64,000 nt of DNA from Melitaea cinxia (taxonomy: Eukaryota > Arthropoda > Insecta > Lepidoptera > Nymphalidae), in assembly GCF_905220565.1 (NCBI RefSeq), contig NC_059403.1:3658001-3722000 (forward strand), read 5' to 3'. Positions 13,112-24,018 of the stretch are shown piece by piece. The first letter of the stretch is position 1, and every line of letters starts with the position of its first letter. The notes under the pieces were generated by a model, which made no database searches, was not told the origin of the DNA, and was given only the letters and a program-made list of their open reading frames with translations. A program made the position numbers and the translations under genes.

Positions 13112-13328
13112 CTGGGTGTTTGTGCAGTCCTTGTGGGTCTCCCCACCGTGCCTCGGAGAGCACGTTAAGCCGTCGGTCCCGGTTGTTATCATGTACACCT
13201 GATATCGATCGTTACTCATAGTAGGGAATATATCCGCCAACCCGCATTGGAGCAGCGTGGTAGATTAAGCTTTGATCCTTCTCCTACATGGGGAAAGAGG
13301 CCTATGCCCAGTAGTACAGGCTGAAGCG
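13112..13328 (+). mobile_element. SINE family C, 5'-truncated copy
   Basis: Plus-strand copy of the family C body ('gtgggtctccccaccgtgcc', 'ggagagcacgttaagccgtc', 'ccggttgttatcatgtac') running to the 3' end 'gaggcctatgcccagtagt' and 'acaggctgaagcg'. The tRNA-like head is missing, as expected for incomplete reverse transcription. Confidence 0.75.
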
Positions 13329-14700
13329 TAACCATATGATTTTTAGCTTTGTTTAATATCCCTGTAGGCCAATAGACTTATGTTAACCCTAATATGATCC
13401 TATTTTGCGTAGGTACTAATTAGATTCTTTAAGCTTGTGTATTTCAATATTTTAATTCCAAAATTGTCAAAGATTGTATTGCTAATTATAATTATAAACA
13501 TTTGGAAATTTAAATTTGATGTAAGAAATTAAAATAAGTATTAATGCACTTTTATATCGAAGAAGAGATATGGAATGTAGCGTTTTACTGGTGGAAACCG
13601 TTTTTGAAAAAATAAACAATTCTTACACAAAAAAAAATATAATTTTTTTTGTATTGGTATTGTCAAAGATATAACTTTCATTCCTATGACTATTCTTATC
13701 AATCTTTACTACAAAAAGCAAGTCCAAACCATACAAACTATATTTGACCAATTGTTATTTATAGTGCATATCTTAACATCATAACAATTTAAATATACTA
13801 CATTAAATTTATGTTGACGACATTTCGTTTTATTTGTTTTGTTAGACGATGCTCGGTAGCTTGCCCTTCTAATCTTTAAGTTATTCGAAAACCCCTTATA
13901 CAAATTACAATAAGTGATAGAACGGGACGCAGCGTGGTGCCATCACGTAGTGTTTGGCAACTGCACAGCAATATCGTTGCTTGTAGATTGCTTGACGGCG
14001 ATGTTCCGTACCCCGCGGCGAATGATTTGCAGACACTGATTCTCAACTATTCGTCGACTATTATATTTTGTTGTTTTAGAATTAGCTGTTGTTACTAAAA
14101 GCTATTTTTTTCTTTGACTTTCATTTAAACTGAAATAAAGTAAGTTATTTGAAATGTCTTTTACACATGCGTTTCGTTTGCTTATTTTTACTTTTATAAA
14201 AAATTACAAATTAAATAAAAAGGCTTTAACGTAGCTTTTTAGTAGCTAGGACATTATGTCTCAGCCTACAAAAAAAAAAAAAAACATTACAATAATATCG
14301 ACTCGAAATACTTATAATAACGAGACATATCAGCGGTTTAAAAAGTCACTTGAATGAAATATAAGCTATATTTTCATTGTTCATCTGCTATTTTTTTCTG
14401 TCTCTTGTAATCTCATATACTTTTTACTTTTCAGTAAATAAATTTTATTAAAGTTGAGGCTGATTGTGACAATATGTCTGCAGTTTAAACTCATGCACAT
14501 GAAGGTAACCCCAATTAAATAGTGAGTGTACTTTAAAGTCTACACTTTATAGAATTTGTTACAATCCCTTTAAAAGGTTCAAGTATCGATAAATAAATTA
14601 ATATATTACGATAAAACAGTAACAGCTAGAGGAGCGCTAATAAACGAAGTAAACAATAAATAATATTCAATCACAAGCCAAAATCTCGAGGACAATAATT
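13329..14700. other. AT-rich DNA with a GC-richer patch
   Basis: No family recognised. A GC-richer patch lies at 13920-14040 ('gggacgcagcgtggtgcc' and 'ggcgatgttccgtacccc'). It has no long frame. Confidence 0.4.
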
Positions 14701-14840
14701 CGACTATCGAGTATACAGAAATTGTAAGTTACGTTCGTGCATAAAATATTTATTTAATCGATTAATAATTAATAATTAATCGATTAAATAAATATTTTAT
14801 GCACGAACGTAACTTACAATTCCTGTATACTCGATAGACG
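14701..14840. repeat. 140-bp near-perfect hairpin (66-bp arms)
   Basis: Left arm 14701-14766 and right arm 14775-14840 are reverse complements at 64 of 66 positions, with an 8-base loop. The two mismatches lie in the outer part of the arms (third base, and the 'cagaa'/'cagga' site). The inner arm holds 'gttacgttcgtgcataaa'. No terminal sequence typical of a known transposon and no flanking target duplication is obvious. If transcribed, it would fold into a long stable stem. It could be a foldback element, a template-switch product, or a small-RNA precursor; the sequence alone does not decide. Confidence 0.9.
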
Positions 14841-15470
14841 AATCTCGTTGATTACGTTTAATGATGCCAGGAACAATTGTTTCGTCAACTTAAACTGCAG
14901 TTGATCAATAGCCCTGTTAAAATATACATTGAAAACGAGCTGAGCGATTATTTTAATATTGATAACAATGTATACCATTTCAGGCAGCCCACTAACGTCG
15001 GTCGTGATAGTGCAGCGTTGCGTCAGCTGGATCATAATGTGGCCAATTTATAGACTCATTGGAATAATCATCGTCAATGTCCAACGGAATACCGATGGCG
15101 TTAATGTAGTAGCGCAATAACTGGTATTTTCGTATTTAATATTAAATGTTAGGTGTCATTTATGAATGCGTTCGTTTGTTACACGGTAGATCGAGGGCGT
15201 ACTAAGAGTACGTATATACGATGCTGTAGATAAACTTAATGATATCTACTATGGAGCTGCTAAAGCCTATCTATGTCATCAAAGATATTTATTTTTATGT
15301 AAAAAAGACGTAGAAGGAAAAAAATAAAAGAAGATTACTATACCTACTTCGTGTATAAATATATTTATTGAAACCAAATTATTTAACCCGTTTGAACATT
15401 TCTTGTAAAAATCATTGCGATTAATTTTATAAAACTCGACAGGATGATAGTTCATTGTTTTCTTCTTTTT
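14841..15470. other. Mixed-composition DNA next to the hairpin
   Basis: 14841-15060 is GC-richer. A 73-codon minus-strand frame (14814-15035) overlaps the hairpin arm but has no recognisable domain. Further right is AT-rich DNA with nothing seen. Confidence 0.35.
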
Positions 15471-16005
15471 AACCGACTTCCAAAAAAGGAGGAGGTTCTC
15501 AATTCGACTATTTTTTTTTTTTTTTTTATGTTTGTTACATCAGAACTTTTGACCGGGTAGACCGATTTCGACAAATTTTGTTTTAATCGAAAGGTGGTGT
15601 GTGCCAATTGGTCTCATTTAAATTTATTTGAGATCTAACAACTACTTTTCGAGTTATATCTAATAATGCGTTTTTACTTGACGCTTTTTTCGTCGACCTA
15701 CGTTGTATTATACCGCATAACTTTCTACTGGATGTACCGATTTTTATAATTCTTTTTTTGTTGGAAAGGGGATATCCCTAGTTTAGTACCGTGATAAGGA
15801 AACCAGGATCTGATGATGGGATCTCAGAGGAATCGAGGGAAACTCTCGAAAATCCGTAACAACTTTTTACTGGGTGTACCGATTTTGATAATTTTTAATT
15901 TAATCGAAAGCCGATGTTTATCATGTGGTCACATATAAATTTTATTGAGATCTGATAACTACTTTTTGAGTAATCTTTGATAACGCGATGTAATTGAAGT
16001 CGGTT
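15471..16005 (+). mobile_element. Element E, full-length copy
   Basis: Starts 'AACCGACTTC' (15471-15480) and ends with its reverse complement 'GAAGTCGGTT' (15996-16005), so it has 10-bp inverted termini, followed by 'tttcgtttgcgagcaaac', which recurs after other copies. Inside, a module beginning 'tgggtgtaccgattttgata' recurs three times (starting near 15551, 15727 and 15869). No coding capacity. It behaves like a non-autonomous DNA element by its termini, but two copies in this window are truncated at one end, so a retroposon origin is not excluded. Confidence 0.7.
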
Positions 16006-17023
16006 TTTTTTTCGTTTGCGAGCAAACACAATTATTTTTCATAAACATACCGATGTTCATTCATAATATTCATTATACGTGTTTGATTAAAATTTTCTTA
16101 ATAAAAATACAAAATTGAAATGACAAATGTTCTAATTTCACAACAAAGGCATCATAATATTCCGAAATGTGTCCGTTTGATCTTCGTTCGAGAGATATTA
16201 ATTTTCTCTATAGTTTCAAAAGAATATATAGCAGATACGATCATTCTTATTCGTTCACCCAAAATGTTTCACAGAAGGAATCTTTCAAAACGTTTCAGGG
16301 CGCGCCGAAACTTCAAATGCGTAAAAGTGGAAAAAGCTAGTCCTCAGGGGATTTTGACTTAAGGGAACAGCGAGGTGATCAAAGGGTCAATGTGATTTAC
16401 AGCGATGTTCGCGGATAAACCACGACAGAAACCGTTCGCTTTGATGAAAGGAAACGCAGATTATACGAGACATTTAGAACGGTTTTTTAGTGGTAATAAA
16501 ATTATAAATGAATCAATGTTTAACTCGTCCTCATTAAGTTCCGGTCATCATAGTTTATGTGTTACGGGAAATGACGTTGCCCGTATATAAATTAATAAAG
16601 ATATAAAACAGATCTCAACTAATTAAACTATTTCTTTGTTATTTGAGACTTGTATAACGTTATTTATTTGTGAATATTCGATGTTTAGATATTTATGTAA
16701 CAAAAATTTGCCAAAGGAAACTATAATCGTAAAAACCTAGTAAGATAAAAAGTCTAATTTATTTGATGAAATTTCTGCTACGAAAGCGGCAGATATTCAA
16801 TTAAAAATGAGTTTCATGTCGTCTGAACTACAAAGGTCACAAGCTCGATTGGCACACGGATGGACAGCTGTAATTCATCATCTGTTTTATTCGCTTTTAC
16901 ATTTCGGATTTTCGCATTACATTTATGTTTGAATGACCAATAATGTAAAACATGAGTTTCTCGAATTTAGTTTTAATGGTATTTGTTTCAACTTATGATC
17001 CCTCGAACTTTTATAAAAAACTT
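16006..17023. other. GC-richer non-coding block
   Basis: Two plus-strand open frames (16120-16362, 80 codons; 16405-16590, 61 codons) lie in DNA that is less AT-rich than average, including 'cgtttcagggcgcgccg'. Neither translation resembles a family I know and their lengths are not remarkable for this composition. I see no repeat family here. Confidence 0.3.
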
Positions 17024-17291
17024 CATCATTACAGCCATATACAGTCCACTGCTGGACATAGGCCTCCACAAGTTTACGCCAAAAATAACGTGAACCACGC
17101 TGGGCAGGCAGGTTGGTGACCGCAGGGCTGGCTTTGTCGCACCGAAGACGCTGCTGCCCGTCTTCGGCCTGTGTATTTCAAAGCCAGCAGTTGGATGGTT
17201 ATCCCGCCATCGGTTGGCTTTTTAAGTTCCAAGGTGCTAGCGGAACTGTGTTATCTCTTAGTCGCCTCTTACGACACCCACTGGAAGAGAG
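17024..17291 (-). mobile_element. Retroposon family B, 5'-truncated, with target duplication
   Basis: Read on the minus strand it ends with the family B 3' module ('ggcctatgtccagcagtgg', 'tgtatatggctgtaatgatg'). It carries 'aacttgtggaggcc', 'cgaagacgggcagcagcgtc' and 'gccaacc(g)atggcggg'. Flanked by 'aaaaaactt' at 17015-17023 and 17292-17300, a probable 9-bp target duplication. It lacks the outer 5' segment present in the 39502-39827 copy. The 68-codon frame inside is a by-product. Confidence 0.8.
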
Positions 17292-17310
17292 AAAAAACTT
17301 ATATACATCT

Positions 17311-17492
17311 TATATATAAAATTCTTCAATGTTAGTTACCATACTACTCCAAAACGGCTGGACCGATTTTCATGAAATTTTGTGAGCATATCGGGTAGGT
17401 CTGAGAATCGGCCAAAATCTGTTTTTCATACTCCAAACTTATAGGGGGGGGGGGGATTAAGGGGGTTTACAACGTTTGCGGGGTCAGCTAGT
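17311..17492 (+). mobile_element. Short interspersed element, group H
   Basis: Has 'ggctggaccgattttcatga', 'ggtaggtctgagaatcggcc', a run of nine or more G, then 'gggtttacaacgtttgcggg' and 'gtcagctagt'. This is the full order of a common lepidopteran short element. Confidence 0.6.
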
Positions 17493-19555
17493 ATTTTTAC
17501 ATATGCTAAACTTGTTATGATGTTATGAGCTACTTTTCTTTTGGAAAATTTGTGTCGCTCTTAACTCATGTTTTACCTGAAACATTAAAAATACAACGTT
17601 TATAGTACTATAATATGTAAAGTAATTATAAGCTATAAATCATAGTCGTAAGTATGCTGAAAAGCATTGAATACCATTTAACAATAACATATGTTATAGA
17701 ACCCCTGTAAGGATTCCGATCGCTGACGCATCGAAAAAGGTGTTTGGAACAATCAATAACCGTCCCACTTTCCTTGACCTTTCTCTCCCCTTTTCGTGAA
17801 AATTGCTAAGGCCAATATAGATGGTTCCGTTTGAATGTTAGAGGTCTCGTTATCCTGGTCCAGCATATTTTCTAACCTTCTCACACGTCAGTAAATATAA
17901 TTCGGTCAATAACATAAATTTTTTCGAGGCAAAGTTCTTTATTGGATTTGGCGGCGCCGACGAGTTATTGACCCCGTTGGCGACGATCAGACATTTTCCA
18001 AATTATCGATGAATTACACACGGCCATAACTCGCAATGTTTATTTTGGCGAAGACGAGAGCGATAGCGTGTTCCGAACGCGATTTTAAAATTGAAAATCC
18101 CTCGCATTTGTCTCAAGTCGAAAGTTGCTTTCGATATTTTTGACAAATTGGATGCAATACTTCAGCGAAGACGGGGAAATATTTCAACACTTGTCAGGAG
18201 ACGTAATACGGAACACCTCTTTTGCACTCGGGGGAACTCGAGACAAATGCTCGGCAAGAAACGTGAAATATTTTGTTTCCGACGCCGTTCGGCTAAAGTT
18301 CCGACGGCTTTGCAACAAGAACTACGAATACCTTTGAGAAGGAAACTTCACCGGGTACGGCGATGACAAATTTACAATTTAAGTTCTAAAGCTGATCCCA
18401 CTTTAATAAAGCTCCGAAAGCAGTCTCGTTTGCCCGAGGCTGACCATTGTTATGAAAAAGTATAATATAATATAATGAATATAAAGTATATTATAATAGC
18501 AGTTATTGGCTATCGGGCTATACATGTGCAATAATAATATATTTAACGACTATTGGAATATAAATTGGGCAATAACTTTTGAAACGTTTTATAATTAACA
18601 TTAACGCAAGTATGCGGAATAAATTGCTTTCTTTACAATTTAGGCACATACGTTAAACTACAAAGCCGTTCCGTGCCGTCGGTATCATCCGAAGTCAGGC
18701 TGCCTTAAAAGGAGCGTCAGCATTTTTCTTTCAGAGAGAAAGTTTTTGTATGCAAGCCGGAGTCTCGGACATCCCCGGGCTTTTAAATATTTGCATTTCT
18801 TTTGCATAGCGTGTGCAGATCGGAGCCTTTCTTCGAACAATTCTTTGCATGCCGCTGGCGTTCTTGACTATTATTCTTTCTGCGACTAGCTGTGACGTAT
18901 ACTAATTCTAATAAAACCTTTTGTTTGTATTATTTTAGTTTCTTTTTAGTTTCATATACTAAAAGTTAAAAATGACGTTTTTGTTTTACTTCTATTATTA
19001 ACAATAATTACTTTTTAACATTAAATTAGTAATCATAAGATTTAAAATCTAAAAATAACATTAGGAAAGCAGTAAATCCTTATTTATATATTTACTAGAT
19101 ATGCTTTGCCTTTCGTATTCATTTAACTGTAAAATCACTGTTTTTAATTGTTAGTTTGCCTACTATTAGTAACCTATATAAAGAAGGTTTTAAAAACTAA
19201 AGCAAACAACAGAAGCCTTAAATGTTAAACGATTAAAGCTGCCGGAGACTTCTAGTTTTAAATACAGCTTCAGATTGATCGGTTCAAGGTACTGCTCGTC
19301 ATTTCTGATATGTGAGGACGATGAACTTCAACATCATCTCATATTTTTCCACTTATTGAAAACTCACGTCAAAGTAAGAGATAAAATGAATGTAAAAAAA
19401 TATGGATGGTCATATTTTTAAGCGGTAAATGTACAAAACTTGGCCGTTCTTTGTTTAGCTTTTTATTTTCTTTCTTCCTTTGGTTTTTTTTTCGGTTACA
19501 TTTTTTCTTCAGTAATTATTGATATCTGTAACCCCGTATTGTAACAATCGGATTG
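17493..19555. other. Low-repeat, GC-richer block
   Basis: From about 17700 to 18900 I recognise no interspersed repeat, the composition is less AT-rich than the flanks, and two reading frames of the same strand are open at once (18091-18366 and 18125-18337), which points to low stop density rather than to coding. 18680-18890 contains 'aaatatttgcatttctttt', with an octamer-type ATTTGCAT. The block may be low-copy regulatory DNA; only a cross-species comparison could tell. Confidence 0.3.
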
Positions 19556-19588
19556 AAAATTTCCTCCTTTTTTGAAGTCGCTTAAAAA
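19556..19588 (-). mobile_element. Element E, terminal fragment, degenerate
   Basis: 'tttcctccttttttgaagtc' followed by 'gcttaaaaag' is the reverse of the E start 'ctttttaaccgacttcaaaaaaggagg' with small changes. Only the terminus is left. Confidence 0.4.
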
Positions 19589-20751
19589 GTACTTTTTTTT
19601 ACATACAACATCTGTCGAGTCAACTACGATAAATAAAGATCAGAATAGTTTAGTAGCTTTAAAACTATAAGTCGAATGAAGTCCTGTAAGTGAATGAGGA
19701 ATGGAGCAATTAAAGTTCACTGAACTGTGTATTAGGGTGAAGAAAACTGAGGAAATAGAGAAAAAATTACTTCGTATTTACTGTTTTATAAAATGTAGTG
19801 AATTTCTATGTTATTGTTTTGACCACTTAGTTCAAGAGTTGTTAAGAGTGATTAATGTGTTTTAATTTTTTTCCTATATATATAACGTATACGTGTGAAG
19901 TGGCATTTATAAATTGAAGAAAATGTGATTAACAAAAGCTAATATGAACGTAACATAAAACGAAGTCGCCATTTTTTCATGTGTAGTTTAGGACGAAAAT
20001 AATGTAACAAGTTTTACAACAGGCAACACTAGTCTCGTATTCAAGAGTTAAAAATGTTACTTTTGCATTGCAGCTAGCCACGCCGAAGTGGTTGCTCGGA
20101 TAACTGCCAAGTACCAACTACGCTTCGTTCTTAACACTTTTTTTTTTCAATTAGCTACTTTAAATATCTTCATTTTTATAAAATATTTAAAAAGAGTAAA
20201 TTTTTTTATTACTTTTTATTGGTTGTAGAATGCAAGGTTTTCTCTTTTTGATGAAGCGTATTTAAACACTGGATTTTATGTATAATATAGTAAGGTAAAG
20301 AATATTGAGGTTATGTGAGTAAAATATTGAGGTTATTGTTACATAAGAAAAATATTGTAAGTAAGTATAAAAGTACGAATGCCAAGTCCTGCGTTGAACG
20401 GCCATCGATTTTTCTTTCTGGCTCTGTTCCAATATTTCATAGTTTAATTTATTAGTGAATAAATATATAGAATTCTTTTTTTAAAAGAATACTTATATAT
20501 TTATGTCAAATTCAAGTCTTTTTAGCAATTAAATAAAACAATTTTTGCTAATAAAATAAACACAACAACATAATTATTATTAATAAATATTACATATTAA
20601 AAAAGTTTTTTAATTAAATTAAACTTTTTTACAAAATAAATACTTTTTGTAGAAAATTATGATATAATTGACTTCTTTTTACGTCTTAATCATTTTATTT
20701 AATATAAAATAATTAATATTACTTAATTAATTAATTTATTAATTGACTATC
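19589..20751. other. Very AT-rich DNA, nothing recognised
   Basis: Dense A/T runs, many stops, several short A/T palindromes (for example around 20600-20632). No gene or repeat family supported. Confidence 0.5.
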
Positions 20752-20990
20752 CCGTTGGCGCAGTTTGTAGTGACCCTGCTTTCTGCTCCGAGGGTTGTGG
20801 GTTCGATTCCCACCCCGAGTCTGGGTGTAATATAAATATTTATTTATATATTTATATATGTATTATTTATAAGTATGTTTATCGAAAAAAAATATGTAGC
20901 TATATACCAGTCGACTGTTACCTATAACACAAGCATTAATTTGCTTACTTTAGGAACAGACGACCGTGTGTGTATTGTGTAGATATTTAT
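20752..20990 (+). mobile_element. tRNA-headed SINE, family D, complete copy
   Basis: A box 'TGGCGCAGTTTG' (20756-20767) and B box 'GGGTTCGATTCCC' (20799-20811) give a clear RNA polymerase III promoter. The body passes through 'cccgagtctgggtgtaata', an AT-rich spacer, 'gtcgactgttacctataac' and 'aggaacagacgaccgtgtgt', and it ends in 'tatttatttatttatttta'. The head is almost identical to that of the reverse copy ending at 61190, so the family was active recently on the scale of this window. The tRNA-like part lacks a convincing anticodon arm, so it is not called a tRNA gene. Confidence 0.85.
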
Positions 20991-21100
20991 TTATTTATTT
21001 TATATTTACTGTAACTGATGTGAGTCCATGAAATGGGAACAATAATGAAAATGAAATTCTGAAGAAAAAAAAAACATCAAAAAGCTATACAGTTATAAAT

Positions 21101-21180
21101 ACTCTTGAGGTTGAGGTTCTTCTCCAGTCGTACTGCTCTATACTTTAAGCAAGGTATCTCCCGCTATGCCTTACTTCAAC
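21101..21180 (-). mobile_element. Retroposon family A, fragment
   Basis: 'ggttgaggttcttctccagt' and 'tatctcccgctatgcc' match the part of family A furthest from its tail (compare 46700-46770). 5'-region fragment only. Confidence 0.45.
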
Positions 21181-21970
21181 AAAATATATTAAAACTGGGA
21201 TGTTTATTTATATACGAAGATTTTCTATTTACTATAATATAAAGTAAAACACGAAAGTTTAAACAACACACTCTTGACATTGGAATCGATTTTTGTATTT
21301 ATTTGAAAATCGTATATAAGTTAACGAAGGATGATTAAAAGCTTTCCTTACAGTAGATACGTAACAGTATCGCGTTCTTCAGAAGTCGAAGTAATAAAAC
21401 AAATGCACGCCTTGAAAGCCAAGTTACGTCTCCGGTCTCCTACGGGATGAGACTTAAGTGAACTTTTGTCTTAGCGTTATGATTGACTGGGAAAGCTCCT
21501 TGAGTTACTGTCATAGACTTGGCTTTAGTTATTACATATTGTTTTCGTTGTACAGTAAAACTCCTAGTTTTACTCGAGTATAGTTTAGAAATAGTTTAAA
21601 GAGAACTAAAGTGTATGTGTTTAAACCAATAAAGAAATTGCGTTATATTGTGTTATGTATGTATTATTTTGAGTTAGTAATATAGTAGCTGGGTATTAAT
21701 AGGGTAGCTGGTAGTGACTGGAGCTGATGATTATGATGAGAAATATGTTTTAAAACAAAAGATATATATGTACATAGTACACATATATGTATATGTAGGT
21801 TGATCTTGGTTGCAAATTTTAAATAACGTTAATGAGTAAGATAAATTTAGACATTTTATTAAACTCAAGCGAAGGACATTATCGACCTCGATATATTTAT
21901 TTTAAAGTAATTTTATCTTTACACAATTGCTTCTAGTTTAAAATAATTATGTTTGCTTGCAAACGAAAAA
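21181..21970. other. AT-rich DNA, nothing recognised
   Basis: No family or coding frame supported. A short inverted pair, 'tatatatgtacatag' and 'tacacatatatgtatatg', lies around 21765-21798. Confidence 0.45.
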
Positions 21971-22180
21971 AACCGACTTCAATTACATCGACAAGTAAAA
22001 AAACGTAAATAGACGAAAAAAATTAACAAACGCACTAGTCGTCACTATGATTTTCGAGGGTTTCTGTCGATTTCTCTGGGATCCCTTCACCAGATCCTGG
22101 TTTCCTTACCATGGTACCACCCTTGGGATATCTCCTTTCCAACAAAAAAGAATTATCAAAATCGGTTCATAAATGACGAA
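21971..22180 (-). mobile_element. Element E, partial reverse copy
   Basis: Starts on the plus strand with 'aaccgacttcaattacatcg', the reverse of the E right end, preceded by 'gtttgcttgcaaacgaaa'. It continues through 'gggatcccttcaccagatcc' and 'caacaaaaaagaattatcaa', then breaks off near 22180, shortly before the LINE insertion. The other half is absent. Confidence 0.65.
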
Positions 22181-22214
22181 GTTATCCCCGTTCGAAAGAT
22201 GTATATAATATATA

Positions 22215-23238
22215 TATATGTATGTATCCGACCGAATTTCGGCCATGGCGACCACTTCGACCCCTTACAGGGCTAGGCGCTGGTGCGCACGGAGATGGCT
22301 TATATAGCCGATTTTTGCAGTAAACTCCCTTGCACAAAGTGGGCAAGTGAGCTTACCGCTCTCATAGTTAAAGTGAATGGCGGCGAGTGGACGGTCCCTG
22401 AGCTCATCGCGCTTGGCGTCGAGGTCAGCTAGTCGCTGCTCCTCAAATTCACCAGTACGCTCCCTCACGATCTCGCGCCATTCCGGTCGCTGTGCTGCCA
22501 AACTCTCCCATCGAGAGGGCTCTATATTGCATCTTTTCATGTGACGTTTCAGAACATCTTTGTATCTGAGGAGTTGTCCACCATGCTTTCGCTGGCCTTC
22601 CTCCAGCTCAGAGTAAAAGATGCGCTTCGCCACTCTCTCCTCCGACATCCGTGATACATGACCGCACCACCGAAGTTGGCGACGCATCAAATATGCCTCA
22701 ATGCCACCAACATTGGCCCGTCTTAGAACTTCGGTATTACGTACCCGATCGGACCATCTGATCTTCATGATGGTGCGCAGGCATTTAAGGTGGAATCGAT
22801 CGAGAGTGCGTATATGACGACGATACACACACCAGGTCTCGGAAGAGTAGAGAAGGTTTGGCAGCACGATCGACATATAAACCGAGATCTTAGTAGCCAG
22901 CTTAAGGTCATGCGAGCAGAAGACCTTGGAACACAGCTTTCCAAATGTTGCAGCTGCAGCACTTATCCTGCTGTTGATCTCGGCATCAAGGTCACAATTA
23001 GCTGTTATAGTGTTCCCCAGATAACGAAATTTATCGACCTGTTTCAGCACATCCTCACCAAGCTTAATGGTCAGTGTCTCCCGACCATGGATGTCTAGAG
23101 ACATTACTTCCGTCTTTTTAACGTTGATCTTTAGGCCGAATTTGCAACATGCTTGGTGGAAAGCGGACATCAGCTGTTGCAGGCCGTCTGGGGATTCTGC
23201 CAAAAAGCACAGGTCATCGGCGTACATGATCTCTGTGA
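22215..23238 (-). mobile_element. 5'-truncated non-LTR retrotransposon (LINE)
   Basis: Element body carrying the reverse-transcriptase frame described in the next entry. Its 3' untranslated part is short ('ggtcgaagtggtcgcc' to 'aattcggtcggatacatac') and passes into a TA-rich tail at about 22200-22225. The 5' break lies a few codons before the YADD motif, near 23236, where the composition falls abruptly to AT-rich host DNA. All of the endonuclease region and the first part of the reverse transcriptase are missing, as is usual after incomplete target-primed reverse transcription. Confidence 0.8.
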
Positions 23239-23311
23239 TCAATGCATAATATATAATTTTACAAGGTATTTTTATTGTGATGTATTTGACATTATTGAGA
23301 TTAAAATTCAT
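22265..23311 (-). CDS. Reverse transcriptase C-terminal part (LINE ORF2-like), 348 codons open
   Basis: The only long frame with a clear function in the window. Residues 30-33 are YADD, the catalytic motif C of reverse transcriptases, followed by the usual 'FGLKINVKKTEVM' and 'FRYLGNTIT' segments (residues about 54-100). 'RRQLRWCGHVSRM' (about 208-220) is the motif found after the polymerase domain in many endonuclease-bearing LINEs. Near the end, CPLC and HLRAH form a C2H2 zinc finger with C-x2-C-x12-H-x3-H spacing (about 321-343), which may bind nucleic acid. No stop or frameshift interrupts the part that is present, so the insertion is fairly young. The first 24 or so residues, including the ATG, appear to be AT-rich flanking DNA read in frame, not element sequence. 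Without fingers, motifs A and B and the endonuclease, it cannot be active. The clade is uncertain; L1/RTE-like is my best guess. Confidence 0.85.
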   Translation of the reverse strand: MNFNLNNVKYITIKIPCKIIYYALITEIMYADDLCFLAESPDGLQQLMSAFHQACCKFGLKINVKKTEVMSLDIHGRETLTIKLGEDVLKQVDKFRYLGNTITANCDLDAEINSRISAAAATFGKLCSKVFCSHDLKLATKISVYMSIVLPNLLYSSETWCVYRRHIRTLDRFHLKCLRTIMKIRWSDRVRNTEVLRRANVGGIEAYLMRRQLRWCGHVSRMSEERVAKRIFYSELEEGQRKHGGQLLRYKDVLKRHMKRCNIEPSRWESLAAQRPEWREIVRERTGEFEEQRLADLDAKRDELRDRPLAAIHFNYESGKLTCPLCAREFTAKIGYISHLRAHQRLAL

Positions 23312-23671
23312 TTTTAAACAGTATTTCGCCGTCGGAGGACGCGTCGATGTTCTATTCGGAGTTATTGAAGTGTAAACGTCTGATCTGTTCCTAAAAGTTT
23401 ATTCGAAAATATTCTTTACATAACTATATTCTTTAAAATGTTTAACGTATTTTGCGTTTTATTATTTAAACTATGCAAAGGAGTCTCACCAATTGTATTT
23501 ATACTAAAAGTATTAAGTTGTGCAGATGCGACGTTCTTGGCAAACTTTTGTTATTGTTACTTGTATAAGTGCGAAAATCTATGTACTCGTCAGCATTATC
23601 GTTACCTACCGGTATAGTATCATACAGTAAATAAATGATTGTATACTAATACTACTCCGTGATTGTAATAT
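23239..23671. other. AT-rich DNA, nothing recognised
   Basis: Flank of the LINE. A small CpG-rich patch lies at 23325-23355. No repeat or frame supported. Confidence 0.45.
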
Positions 23672-23883
23672 CATCATCATTACAGCCTATACAGTATACA
23701 GTCCACTGCTGGACATAAGCCTCCGCAAGTTTACGCCAAAAATAGCGTGAACTCATGTATTTTGCCCATAGTCACCACGCTGGGAAGACGCTGCTGCCCG
23801 TCTTCGGCCTGTGTATTTCGGTTATCCATCCCGCCACCGGTCAGCTTTTTAAGTTCCAAGGTATATTTGGAGGATTGGACAAG
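23672..23883 (-). mobile_element. Retroposon family B with 11-bp target duplication
   Basis: Reverse copy with '(atc)n' next to the 3' module ('cagtccactgctggacataa'), then 'ttttgcccatagtcaccacg', 'cgctgctgcccgtcttcggc' and 'cagctttttaagttccaagg'. 'gattgtaatat' stands on both sides (23661-23671 and 23884-23894), a perfect target duplication. Internal parts are deleted relative to 39502-39827. Confidence 0.85.
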
Positions 23884-24018
23884 GATTGTAATATAAATAA
23901 GTAAAAAAGAAATATTTACTTATTTGAAGACTTTTTAAGGGCGATATCTAAAATAAATTAAATTAGATTTGATTTGATTTGAAAATAATGAAATGAAACG
24001 AAAAAAATGAAGTTTTAC

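Noticed and set aside
17113..17319. 68-codon frame
   Set aside because: It is the antisense of retroposon family B.
18091..18366. 91-codon frame in the low-repeat block as an exon
   Set aside because: A second frame on the same strand is open over the same bases, which points to low stop density; neither translation shows a domain.
20752..20825. Possible tRNA gene because of clear A and B boxes
   Set aside because: The same sequence continues into a SINE body, recurs at 61190, and no anticodon or acceptor stem can be drawn. The same holds for the tRNA-like heads at 1307, 11560, 32805 and 62855.
22790..23249. Plus-strand frames of 102 and 60 codons
   Set aside because: They are the antisense of the reverse-transcriptase frame.
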